DNA of 5,535 nt, from NCBI GenBank assembly GCA_003527145.1, contig DPSW01000132.1:1-5535 (forward strand). The letters are read 5' to 3'. Every line of letters begins with the position of its first letter. Position 1 is the first letter of the stretch. Below the pieces are notes generated by a model, which saw only the letters and a program-made list of their open reading frames with translations, was not told the DNA's origin and did not search any database. Source of the stretch: Clostridiaceae bacterium. Lineage in GTDB: Bacteria; Bacillota; Clostridia; Lutisporales; Lutisporaceae. This document shows, piece by piece, positions 1 through 5,535 of the stretch. Both the position numbers and the translations under genes were made by a program.

Positions 1-28
1 ATTTATCTAACATATATGTTAGATAAAT
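1..28. promoter_or_regulatory. Perfect 28-bp palindrome, probable operator
   Basis: Every base from 1 to 28 pairs with its partner across the centre between 14 and 15. The core is TCTAACATA/TATGTTAGA. It has the shape of a binding site for a dimeric regulator. A -35-like TTGACT (30-35) follows directly, although no good -10 sits at a standard distance from it. The nearest good promoter (80-108) starts about 50 bases further on. The site could therefore serve the regulator gene at 149, or an unseen gene to the left reading outward. Because it touches the window edge, the symmetry may extend further. There is no T-run beside it, so a terminator is less likely. The symmetry is seen directly; the operator role is inferred. 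Confidence 0.55.
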
Positions 29-79
29 ATTGACTAACTATTATTAGGTTTATTCTTATATATCTGTATTAAATTTTTA

Positions 80-108
80 TTGAACTGCATAGAACATTAA
101 TCTATAAT
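80..108 (+). promoter_or_regulatory. Sigma-A-type promoter of the ArsR-like regulator gene
   Basis: A -35 box TTGAAC (80-85, 4 of 6 consensus bases) is followed after 17 bases by a perfect -10 box TATAAT (103-108). Transcription would start near 115, giving a leader of about 34 bases before the ATG at 149. That leader contains the ribosome binding site GGAGGG (137-142). Confidence 0.65.
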
Positions 109-148
109 ATATATTAAACAATTTTCTAGCTATCATGGAGGGATTTTG

Positions 149-1204
149 ATGAAACTTCTAATTGAATACAATAAAGCAATTGATTTTTTAAATGCAATAA
201 TGAAGTATTGCTCCTATTGCTTAGAGGATGATGTTAGAAACAAATCTAACAATGCGCATTTTGACAACTTTATAGACTTTTCTCCCAGCATGCAAATAAA
301 AAATTGGCTTAAGTTTGTGGACAGCGAAATATCGCCTTTTTTGAAAAGTGATTTGCTGCTTTTAACTTATAAAGTTTTAGGATTTGGAGATACATTTGCT
401 GAAATAATATTATCAAATAATATAGCAGAACCGGAAGCTTTGATAAATACGGTTTCTGAAATGTCAGACGACAGCCTGATTAAAACTCTCTATAAATATT
501 ATAATAATGTTGGTATAAGCTTCGAAGAAGACTGCAAAACGTTAGTTGACAGCCTTTCAAAGCTTTATGATGAAGAAACAGCTAATATTTATATTCAGAT
601 AAGAAGATTTCCATCAGAATATAAATCTAAAATTGTTAATTTGTTTGATAAGTTTTATAAAGCCTTTGTAAAGCCTTACGAAGAATATGTTTCTTCTTTT
701 ATGAATGAAAAAATTGAGCTGCACAATAAAAAAATAAAATCTGATCCTATAGGTTTTTTAAATATTATCGGCATTGGAGATTATTCGAAGGCTATAAAAG
801 ATACCTCAAGTATAAGAATCTTTATAAGCTATTATATTGATTTAGGCTTCTTCTATACAAACATTAATAATACATTTTTTATACTGTATGGCTTTTACAT
901 GGAAGAAAGATTTAATCAACAGATTATGCAAGATAAATACAAAAACCTGTTTAAAGCCCTTTCAGATGAAAAAAGGCTTGAAATAATACGCCTTACAAGC
1001 AAGCGCCCATGGTATAACAAAGAGCTTGCTGATTATTTTGGTTTAACAACAGCAACGTTATCTTATCATTTAAACCTTTTATTGGATCTTGGAATACTAA
1101 ATTTTGACCCAAGTGACAGCAACAGGTATTATTACACCACAAACAAAGAAAATCTAAAGGCTTTACTGGAATATTCTTTGGATGATTTAACTGCTTCCAA
1201 CTAA
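149..1204 (+). CDS. Winged-helix (ArsR-type) transcriptional regulator with a long N-terminal domain
   Basis: This is a 351-residue probable DNA-binding regulator. ATG 149 is chosen because GGAGGG (137-142) lies 6 bases upstream; a TTG at 146 is in frame but adds only one residue. Residues about 265-335 form an ArsR/SmtB-like winged helix: FKALSDEKRLEIIRL, then the recognition region KELADYFGLTTATLSYHLNL, then a wing ending RYYYTT. The metal-binding ELCVCD motif of classical ArsR/CadC proteins is absent from the recognition helix, so classical metal sensing there is unlikely. Residues 1-260 are a mostly helical, lysine- and aromatic-rich region with no motif I can name. It is far longer than a typical ArsR protein of about 100 residues. 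Regulators of this shape (long N-terminus, C-terminal ArsR HTH) occur in Firmicutes, and this region is probably the ligand-sensing or dimerising part. The gene is very AT-rich and stands alone, convergent with the WYL gene. Its target is unknown; the palindrome at 1-28 is a candidate site. Confidence 0.85.
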   Translation: MKLLIEYNKAIDFLNAIMKYCSYCLEDDVRNKSNNAHFDNFIDFSPSMQIKNWLKFVDSEISPFLKSDLLLLTYKVLGFGDTFAEIILSNNIAEPEALINTVSEMSDDSLIKTLYKYYNNVGISFEEDCKTLVDSLSKLYDEETANIYIQIRRFPSEYKSKIVNLFDKFYKAFVKPYEEYVSSFMNEKIELHNKKIKSDPIGFLNIIGIGDYSKAIKDTSSIRIFISYYIDLGFFYTNINNTFFILYGFYMEERFNQQIMQDKYKNLFKALSDEKRLEIIRLTSKRPWYNKELADYFGLTTATLSYHLNLLLDLGILNFDPSDSNRYYYTTNKENLKALLEYSLDDLTASN

Positions 1205-1207
1205 AAC

Positions 1208-1227
1208 ATAAAGCAGCAGTGCTTTAT
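1208..1227 (+). terminator. Hairpin just after the regulator stop codon
   Basis: ATAAAGCA (1208-1215) pairs perfectly with TGCTTTAT (1220-1227) around a four-base GCAG loop, starting 3 bases after the stop. No clear T-run follows on the + strand, so this is a weak terminator at best. It could instead be an mRNA 3'-end stabiliser. Confidence 0.35.
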
Positions 1228-1238
1228 TAGATACATGT

Positions 1239-1280
1239 AAAAAGAATAAGATAAATTAGTCTTATCTATGAGCTAATTTA
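1239..1280 (-). terminator. AT-rich hairpin plus T-run, possible terminator of the WYL gene
   Basis: Read on the minus strand, TAAATTAG (1280-1273) pairs with CTAATTTA (1259-1252) over a 13-base loop. It is followed by TCTTATTC and five Ts (down to 1239), about 24 bases beyond the WYL stop codon. Only one G-C pair is in the stem, so the predicted stability is low. A competing hairpin, ATAAGA (1246-1251) with TCTTAT (1260-1265), overlaps it. The pairing is seen; the function is inferred. Confidence 0.4.
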
Positions 1281-1303
1281 AAAGCCGGGACAATGAGCTG
1301 TTT

Positions 1304-2251
1304 TTATGCGTTTAAGTATTGCTGCGCTATCTCTGCAGCATATTGCAGTATGATTGTTTTTAGTTTAGACGGGTAAAGCACTTCAACATCTTTACCACAT
1401 AGGAACAACAATTTTCCTAATATGGGCAAAGAATCTGCCATTAGGACGATTTCTATTGTGTCGCCCAAGTCCTTTTCTTCCAAAAAACCTAATGCACACT
1501 TTTTCTTGACTATTTCATAGTTATTACCCTTTTTTAAACGTATCGCTACTTTGCATAGACTTTTTGATTCGTACATTTGTCTGATAATCATTTCAATTGG
1601 AGGATGCATTTTTTGAAAATGCTGGTCTACAACAAACAACTTTTTAATACGGTCTACACGAAAATCCCGATAAGCATTTCGCATATGACAAAAAGCAATT
1701 AAGTGCCAATGATTCCCATAAAAGCCCAGTGAAACAGGTTCAATTTTTCTTAATGTCGTTTGTTTTTCAGAGGGAGCAAAATATTGGATTTCTATAATAT
1801 TCTTCTCAAATAATGCTATTTGGATTTTTTCGATAAAGCTGCCTTGAATAGGCGTATGCTCTCCTGTATCGTATACACCCATTTTATTTTCTATTTCCGA
1901 AACGAACATCTTTTCTTTACTATTTAAGACTGCTTTAATTTTATAAAGAGCTGTTTCAAAGCTCTTTTTGGTTTCTGCATCTGCAAAAGCACTTGTCAAT
2001 TTTCCAGCTATTAATAATGCTCCTGCTTCCTCAATTGTAAACTTCACAGGAGGTAAATGATATCCCTCAACAAGAAAATAGCCTATACCAGGTTCAGAGC
2101 CTATTGGAATCCCTGCGGCTTCAAGTGACCTTATATCTCTATATACGGTTCTAGTACATATATCAAATCGCTGTGCTAATTCTTGAGCCGTCACTGTTTT
2201 TTTAGATTGAAGATGCACGAGAATCGCTGATAGCCTGTCCAGTCTATTCAT
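1304..2251 (-). CDS. YafY-type HTH_11-WYL transcriptional regulator
   Basis: This 315-residue protein has the full domain order of the WYL regulator family (COG2378, YafY-like). A DeoR/HTH_11 winged helix covers about residues 4-60, with TAQELAQRFDICTRTVYRDI as the helix-turn-helix, EAAGIPI, and the wing GIGYFL. A linker helix region follows to about 135. The WYL domain covers about 137-208: the signature W-Y-L appears as W182-H-L, followed by RDFRVDRIKKL at 195-205. A WCX-type C-terminal domain covers about 233-312. WYL domains in this family sense a small ligand or single-stranded nucleic acid; the ligand here is unknown. The start codon at 2251 is supported by AGGAGGGG (2263-2256) 4 bases upstream. 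The gene is divergent from the RibD-like reductase with 161 bases between the start codons. A 25-bp dyad overlies its own promoter region, which suggests autoregulation. The length is normal and there is no sign of damage. Confidence 0.92.
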   Translation of the reverse strand: MNRLDRLSAILVHLQSKKTVTAQELAQRFDICTRTVYRDIRSLEAAGIPIGSEPGIGYFLVEGYHLPPVKFTIEEAGALLIAGKLTSAFADAETKKSFETALYKIKAVLNSKEKMFVSEIENKMGVYDTGEHTPIQGSFIEKIQIALFEKNIIEIQYFAPSEKQTTLRKIEPVSLGFYGNHWHLIAFCHMRNAYRDFRVDRIKKLFVVDQHFQKMHPPIEMIIRQMYESKSLCKVAIRLKKGNNYEIVKKKCALGFLEEKDLGDTIEIVLMADSLPILGKLLFLCGKDVEVLYPSKLKTIILQYAAEIAQQYLNA

Positions 2252-2283
2252 AGAACCCCTCCTTTGTAAGGAATTGCTTTTAA

Positions 2284-2316
2284 TATGTTATAAACAGATT
2301 ATAACATAGAATACAA
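2284..2316 (-). promoter_or_regulatory. 25-bp dyad over the putative WYL gene promoter
   Basis: TATGTTATAA (2284-2293) and TTATAACATA (2299-2308) form a perfect 10-bp inverted repeat around ACAGA. On the minus strand the dyad holds two possible -10 boxes. One is TATAAC (2292-2287), with TTGTAT (2316-2311) 18 bases upstream as a weak -35. The other is TATAAT (2303-2298), with only poor -35 candidates. Either way the repeat covers the promoter core of the WYL gene, so a bound dimer would block it. The likely ligand is the WYL protein itself (inference). Confidence 0.5.
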
Positions 2317-2336
2317 GTATTAAAAATTAAAGCTAA

Positions 2337-2369
2337 AACCCTGCTGACATAGGGTTGTCACTTTGACAA
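2337..2369. promoter_or_regulatory. Stacked TGACA/TGTCA half-sites, probable WYL regulator operator
   Basis: Three dyads interlock in 33 bases: AACCCT (2337-2342) with AGGGTT (2351-2356); TGACA (2345-2349) with TGTCA (2356-2360), 6 bases apart; and TTGTCA (2355-2360) with TGACAA (2364-2369), 3 bases apart. The third half-site is also the -35 box of the reductase promoter. The three TGACA-type half-sites alternate in orientation. The position between the divergent WYL and reductase genes makes the WYL protein the obvious candidate to bind here. The repeats are seen; the binding protein and the direction of control are inferred. Confidence 0.5.
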
Positions 2370-2390
2370 AGTATACTAAAAATATAAAAT
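2363..2390 (+). promoter_or_regulatory. Promoter of the RibD-like reductase gene
   Basis: A perfect -35 box TTGACA (2363-2368) and TAAAAT (2385-2390, 5 of 6 consensus bases) are separated by 16 bases. The transcript would start near 2397, only about 16 bases before the ATG. The ribosome binding site AAGGAG (2399-2404) would then lie at its extreme 5' end. The -35 overlaps the TGACAA half-site of the neighbouring operator. Confidence 0.6.
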
Positions 2391-2412
2391 TTACATATAA
2401 GGAGAAGGATTT

Positions 2413-3069
2413 ATGAAACCCAAAGTAATCATGCACACACAAATAAGTTTAGATGGTTGTATTCGTGGCTTTATTGATACAGGCATCTATTATACCATTG
2501 CAAATCAGTTCAATGCTGATATGGTGCTATTTGGAAGTAAGACAGTTTGTATGGCAGCAGAACAATATCCCCCAGAGACAGAAAAAGCATTTATAAAGCC
2601 TGCTGATATGCCAGAGGATAAAAGATCCCTATGGGTGGTACCGGATAGCCGTGGAACCTTGCGGAATTTGCATGTCTTTAGAGATTCAGAATATTGTAAG
2701 GATTTTATTATTTTAGCATCTGCATCCACGCCAAAGAATTATATTGAATACTTAAAAGAGCGCAACTATGATTTTATTATTGCCGGGGATGATAACGTGG
2801 ATTATGCTAAAGCATTTGAAGTTTTATACGATAAGTATAATTGTAGAATTATAAGAACAGACAGTGGCGGGGAATTAACCAATGTACTTATTAAGCAGGG
2901 GCTTGTTGATGAAATCAGCCTTATTATATCGCCATGTTTGGTGGGTACAAATACTCCGCAGTTATTTCGCAGTTTATCAATACAGGATAAGCTTGAATTA
3001 AAATTAATAGGATGTGAGACTGTAGATGATAATTACGTCTCTCTAAACTATATAATCCCGAAAGATTAA
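2413..3069 (+). CDS. RibD C-terminal-type (dihydrofolate-reductase-fold) reductase
   Basis: This 218-residue cytoplasmic protein matches the RibD C-terminal family (COG1985), whose members have a DHFR-like fold and bind NAD(P)H. The N-terminal strand and turn ISLDG (11-15) are followed by ADMVLFGSKT (35-44), where the family reads 'D..l.G..T'. The second signature is DSGGELTNVLIKQGLVDEIS (150-169), then LIISPCLVG, the typical 'GG..l...ll..gLvDEi....P...G' block. The deaminase half of RibD is absent, and no other riboflavin genes are nearby, so this is more likely one of the many stand-alone paralogues of unknown substrate than a riboflavin enzyme. ATG 2413 follows AAGGAG by 8 bases. The gene is divergent from the WYL regulator and shares its operator region, which suggests inducible expression. 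Family assignment is confident; substrate and pathway are unknown. Confidence 0.85.
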   Translation: MKPKVIMHTQISLDGCIRGFIDTGIYYTIANQFNADMVLFGSKTVCMAAEQYPPETEKAFIKPADMPEDKRSLWVVPDSRGTLRNLHVFRDSEYCKDFIILASASTPKNYIEYLKERNYDFIIAGDDNVDYAKAFEVLYDKYNCRIIRTDSGGELTNVLIKQGLVDEISLIISPCLVGTNTPQLFRSLSIQDKLELKLIGCETVDDNYVSLNYIIPKD

Positions 3070-3139
3070 GGAGAAAAAGTTTTTATGTTGGGGATATGGC
3101 ACAAGGTCGAAACCGTATAATTGTATAACTTCTGTCCCG

Positions 3140-3167
3140 CACCCGAATAGCGGGTGGTTTATTGTTT
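3140..3167 (+). terminator. Weak rho-independent-like terminator after the reductase gene
   Basis: CACCCG (3140-3145) and CGGGTG (3151-3156) form a GC-rich 6-bp stem with loop AATAG, followed by the T-rich tail GTTTATTGTTT (3157-3167). The tail is interrupted and the stem is short. It lies about 70 bases beyond the reductase stop. Confidence 0.45.
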
Positions 3168-3280
3168 CGCAAGCTCAACAGACTAAAGTCCATAAATTAT
3201 TCTACAAACTTTTACCCGCCTCTCCAATATTTTCTCTTATTATTTAAATGTTCCATTTGGTTCCACCATTTTGATTGTAG

Positions 3281-3289
3281 TGTTATAAT
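3281..3289 (+). promoter_or_regulatory. Extended -10 promoter of the helicase gene
   Basis: TGTTATAAT is a perfect extended -10 element (TG, one base, then TATAAT at 3284-3289). The base run 17 bases upstream (TTCCAC, 3261-3266) is a poor -35, as often accepted for extended -10 promoters. Transcription from about 3296 would leave a leader of only about 12 bases before the ATG at 3308. Confidence 0.5.
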
Positions 3290-3307
3290 ATAACCTGTGG
3301 TGATGAT

Positions 3308-5535
3308 ATGAAAGACGAGAAGCAAAAAGAACCGTCACGAATGCTTCTGAGATTATCTGTCCGCAATCTGGTAGAGTTTGTGCTCCGCTCAGGGGATACA
3401 GAATCCGGATTTGTGAGCATGGATAGAGCTCTGGAAGGAAGCAAAGCCCACAGAAGGCTGCAGAAATCCTACGGTGATGATTATAGGGCGGAAGTGCCGC
3501 TGAAAAAAACCATAGAATTTGATGCTTACAGCCTGGTCATAGAAGGCAGAGCCGATGGCATCCTCATTGAAGATGATGATGTAATAATAGATGAAATAAA
3601 GTCTGTGACCTTGCCCCTTGAGCTGGTGAATGAGGATTACGATTTCAGGCATTGGGCTCAGGCCATGTGCTATGGGTATATATACGGCGAGGAAAACGGC
3701 TTAGAGAGCCTCACCATACAATTGACGTACATACAACTGGATACGGATGAGACCAAGAAGCTTAGAAGGAGCTTTGATATATCAGAGCTTAAAGATTTCT
3801 TCGATGATCTGGTCAAGAAATATTGCGTTTGGGCTGATTACAGCAGCTCATGGATATCCTGCCGGGATCAATCCATCAAGGATCTGCAGTTTCCTTTTCC
3901 TCAGTACAGGAAAGGCCAAAGAGAGATGGCCGCAGCCGTTTATAGAGCTATAAGGGATGAAAATATACTTTTTGCCCAGGCACCCACAGGAATAGGCAAG
4001 ACAATATCCTCTGTCTTCCCGGCGGTAAAGGCCATGGGTGAAGGAAAGACCTCTAAAATATTTTATCTCACCGCAAAAACCACTACTCAAAGAGTAGCGG
4101 AGGAAGCCTTTCAGCGCATGAGAGATAAAGGCCTGCAATTTATCTCCATCACTATAACGGCAAAGGATAAGATCTGCTTCAAGGAGGTAAGGGAGTGCAA
4201 TCCGAGATATTGCGAGTATGCAAAAGGCCATTTTGACAGGATAAACGAAGCCTTAATGGATATGCTGCGCAATGAAACCCAAATGGATCGGGAAAAGCTG
4301 CTCCTTTACGCAGAAAAGCATAGGGTCTGCCCTTTTGAATATTCCCTGGATTTGGCTATTTGGGCGGATTGCGTAATATGCGATTATAATTATCTCTTCG
4401 ATCCCAACGCAAGCTTGAAGAGATTTTTCATGGATAAGAAGTCCGATTTCACCTTCCTCATCGATGAAGCCCATAATCTGGTGGACAGAGCAAGAGAAAT
4501 GTATTCTGCAGAGCTTCACAAAAAAGATTTCCTTGAGCTTAAAAAGCAGATGAAGGATAAAAACAAAGAGCTGCATACTGCATGCAGCAGCATAAATAAA
4601 TATTTCATCGAATTGAAGAAGAAGCTTGAGGATGAAAGTCACTTTGTAAGCCGGGAAGAGGACAAGGATCTATACCATCTGCTGAACTCCTTTGTCATAA
4701 AGGCTGACAAATACCTGGCTATGAACGAAGACAGCCATAAGGACGAGGAGTTCATGTCCTTGTATTTTGGCGTGCTGAATCTTCTGAAGATATCCGAAAA
4801 CTATGATGAGCATTATGTAACTTATATCGAAAGGTTCAGCAATGATGTGAGGCTGAAGCTTTTTTGCCATGACCCTTCCCTGCTCATAAGCCAGGTCCTG
4901 AAAAAAGGCCGAGCTGCAGTTTTCTTTTCCGCCACCCTTCTGCCCATGGATTATTTTCTGGAAATATTGGGCGGCGGAGAAAACAGCAAAGCCATATATC
5001 TCCAATCTCCCTTTGATATAACGAACAGATGCCTTTTAATAGGGGACAATGTAGCAACCCGCTATACAAAAAGGGATACAAGCTACAGCAGGATAGCGGA
5101 CTATTTGTACAGTACCGTAGAAAGCAAAACAGGCAACTATATGGTATTCTTTCCTTCCTATAAGTATATGGAGAATGTTTATGAGGAGTTTATGGCCAAA
5201 TATCCGGGGTTCAATGTCAAGATTCAATCTCCCGGCATGACAGAAGAGGAAAAAGAACTTTTCATGGAGTTTTTCCAGCCTGAGCCCAAGGCTCATAATA
5301 TAGGATTCTGCGTATTGGGAGGAGTTTATTCGGAGGGAATAGACCTGAGAGACGATAGGCTCATAGGAGTTGTTATTGTAGGGGTGGGACTGCCTCAGCT
5401 CTGCCTTGAGAGGGATATCATAAAGGACTACTACGATAACAAGAATCACAAGGGCTTCGAGTATTCCTACATGTATCCGGGCATGAATAAGGTGATGCAG
5501 GCCGCTGGCAGATTGATCCGTTCGGAAACCGACAG
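3308..5535 (+). CDS. PD-(D/E)XK nuclease-like / DinG-Rad3 (XPD-type) DNA helicase fusion, 3' end beyond window
   Basis: An uninterrupted frame of 742 codons runs to the window edge. Residues about 15-135 look like a RecB/Cas4-type PD-(D/E)XK nuclease: G44-x3-H48, D83, E96-x-K98 (DEIK) and Q118-x3-Y122, with the catalytic residues apparently intact. Residues from about 205 are a superfamily 2 helicase: Walker A APTGIGKT (225-232), DEAH box (386-389), SAT (541-543), VFFPS (613-617), SEGIDL (675-680) and motif VI QAAGRLIR (731-738). Cysteines 290, 297, 302 and 341 lie between Walker A and DEAH, where XPD/DinG proteins hold a 4Fe-4S cluster; C355 and C358 fall in the conserved ADCVICDYNYLFDP segment. 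The likely role is ATP-driven, probably 5'-3', unwinding of DNA in repair or replication. ATG 3308 is the best start: a poor GGTGAT lies 3 bases upstream, and the alternative ATG at 3341 has no better site. Clostridial proteins of this architecture are known; only the last few dozen residues are probably missing. The gene is clearly less AT-rich than the regulator at the left. Confidence 0.9.
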   Translation, partial: MKDEKQKEPSRMLLRLSVRNLVEFVLRSGDTESGFVSMDRALEGSKAHRRLQKSYGDDYRAEVPLKKTIEFDAYSLVIEGRADGILIEDDDVIIDEIKSVTLPLELVNEDYDFRHWAQAMCYGYIYGEENGLESLTIQLTYIQLDTDETKKLRRSFDISELKDFFDDLVKKYCVWADYSSSWISCRDQSIKDLQFPFPQYRKGQREMAAAVYRAIRDENILFAQAPTGIGKTISSVFPAVKAMGEGKTSKIFYLTAKTTTQRVAEEAFQRMRDKGLQFISITITAKDKICFKEVRECNPRYCEYAKGHFDRINEALMDMLRNETQMDREKLLLYAEKHRVCPFEYSLDLAIWADCVICDYNYLFDPNASLKRFFMDKKSDFTFLIDEAHNLVDRAREMYSAELHKKDFLELKKQMKDKNKELHTACSSINKYFIELKKKLEDESHFVSREEDKDLYHLLNSFVIKADKYLAMNEDSHKDEEFMSLYFGVLNLLKISENYDEHYVTYIERFSNDVRLKLFCHDPSLLISQVLKKGRAAVFFSATLLPMDYFLEILGGGENSKAIYLQSPFDITNRCLLIGDNVATRYTKRDTSYSRIADYLYSTVESKTGNYMVFFPSYKYMENVYEEFMAKYPGFNVKIQSPGMTEEEKELFMEFFQPEPKAHNIGFCVLGGVYSEGIDLRDDRLIGVVIVGVGLPQLCLERDIIKDYYDNKNHKGFEYSYMYPGMNKVMQAAGRLIRSETD

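Larger units (their letters stand above)
3070..3307. other. Intergenic stretch between reductase and helicase genes
   Basis: No convincing gene lies here. A 11-codon frame (3085-3120, starting MLGIWHKV) follows AAGGAG at 3068-3073, which overlaps the reductase stop. It is too short to call and may be the leftover start of a lost gene. The rest holds one weak hairpin (3140-3156), an AT-rich and pyrimidine-rich tract (3191-3250), a TTCCA direct repeat (3251-3255 and 3261-3265) and the helicase promoter. Nothing resembling an insertion-sequence end or tRNA was seen. Confidence 0.5.

Noticed and set aside
2505..2729. A 74-codon minus-strand frame opposite the reductase gene
   Set aside because: It is antisense to a well-supported RibD-like coding sequence and has no motif of its own.
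2413..3069. A riboflavin biosynthesis gene (ribD)
   Set aside because: The deaminase domain is missing, no rib genes or FMN riboswitch are nearby, and stand-alone members of this family are common with other or unknown substrates.
3085..3120. An 11-codon peptide gene after the reductase
   Set aside because: There is an AAGGAG 11 bases upstream, but the frame is too short to separate from chance. It is noted only in the intergenic entry.
3150..3219. GCGGGT at 3150-3155 and ACCCGC at 3214-3219 as a long-range inverted repeat
   Set aside because: Six bases at this distance are expected by chance, and the first arm is already used in the local hairpin.
3747..3953. A 68-codon + strand frame inside the helicase gene
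   Set aside because: It is in a different frame from the helicase, overlaps its conserved coding sequence and has no family features.
3389..5449. Several open frames of 65-137 codons on the minus strand
   Set aside because: They lie opposite the helicase frame, which has clear domain motifs throughout. Their translations show no recognisable family and they lack ribosome binding sites. They are shadows.
1304..5535. A phage-defence island, because WYL regulators and nuclease-helicases occur in such systems
   Set aside because: The WYL gene is of the common YafY type and pairs with a metabolic-type reductase. The helicase appears to be separately transcribed and belongs to a widespread family. 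No other defence component is visible.

Overview
The window looks like chromosomal DNA from a low-GC Gram-positive anaerobe, most likely a member of the Clostridia. The basis is AT-rich DNA, strong AGGAGG-type ribosome binding sites, sigma-A-like promoters, arginine coded mostly by AGA/AGG, frequent ATA isoleucine codons, and the gene families present. No species can be named from the sequence alone.

Layout, left to right. (1) 1-148 is a leader that opens with a perfect 28-bp palindrome and carries a good sigma-A promoter. (2) 149-1204 (+) encodes a 351-residue regulator with a long unrecognised N-terminal region and an ArsR-type winged helix at its C-terminus. (3) 1205-1303 is a convergent intergenic stretch with two AT-rich hairpins. 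(4) 1304-2251 (-) encodes a WYL-domain regulator of the YafY type. (5) 2252-2412 is a divergent control region packed with inverted repeats. (6) 2413-3069 (+) encodes a RibD C-terminal-type (dihydrofolate-reductase-fold) reductase. (7) 3070-3307 is an intergenic stretch with a weak hairpin and an extended -10 promoter. (8) 3308 to the right edge (+) is a large open frame for a DinG/Rad3-family (XPD-like) helicase with a PD-(D/E)XK nuclease-like N-terminus. It is cut off by the window end just after helicase motif VI.

How the parts work together. The WYL regulator and the reductase are divergently transcribed and share a 161-bp control region. That region has one 25-bp dyad over the regulator's own promoter and a run of TGACA/TGTCA half-sites over the -35 of the reductase promoter. 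The simplest reading is a regulator that controls itself and its neighbour. The first regulator and the helicase appear to be independent transcription units. Hand counts of single 60-base lines suggest the first gene is far more AT-rich than the helicase gene, so the left part may be an accessory insertion beside an older chromosomal gene. That is an inference.

I do not see a clearly new multi-gene system. The most interesting items are the stacked operators between the WYL gene and the reductase, the nuclease-helicase fusion, and the palindrome upstream of the first regulator. No RNA genes, CRISPR arrays, insertion sequences or transposase remnants were found.
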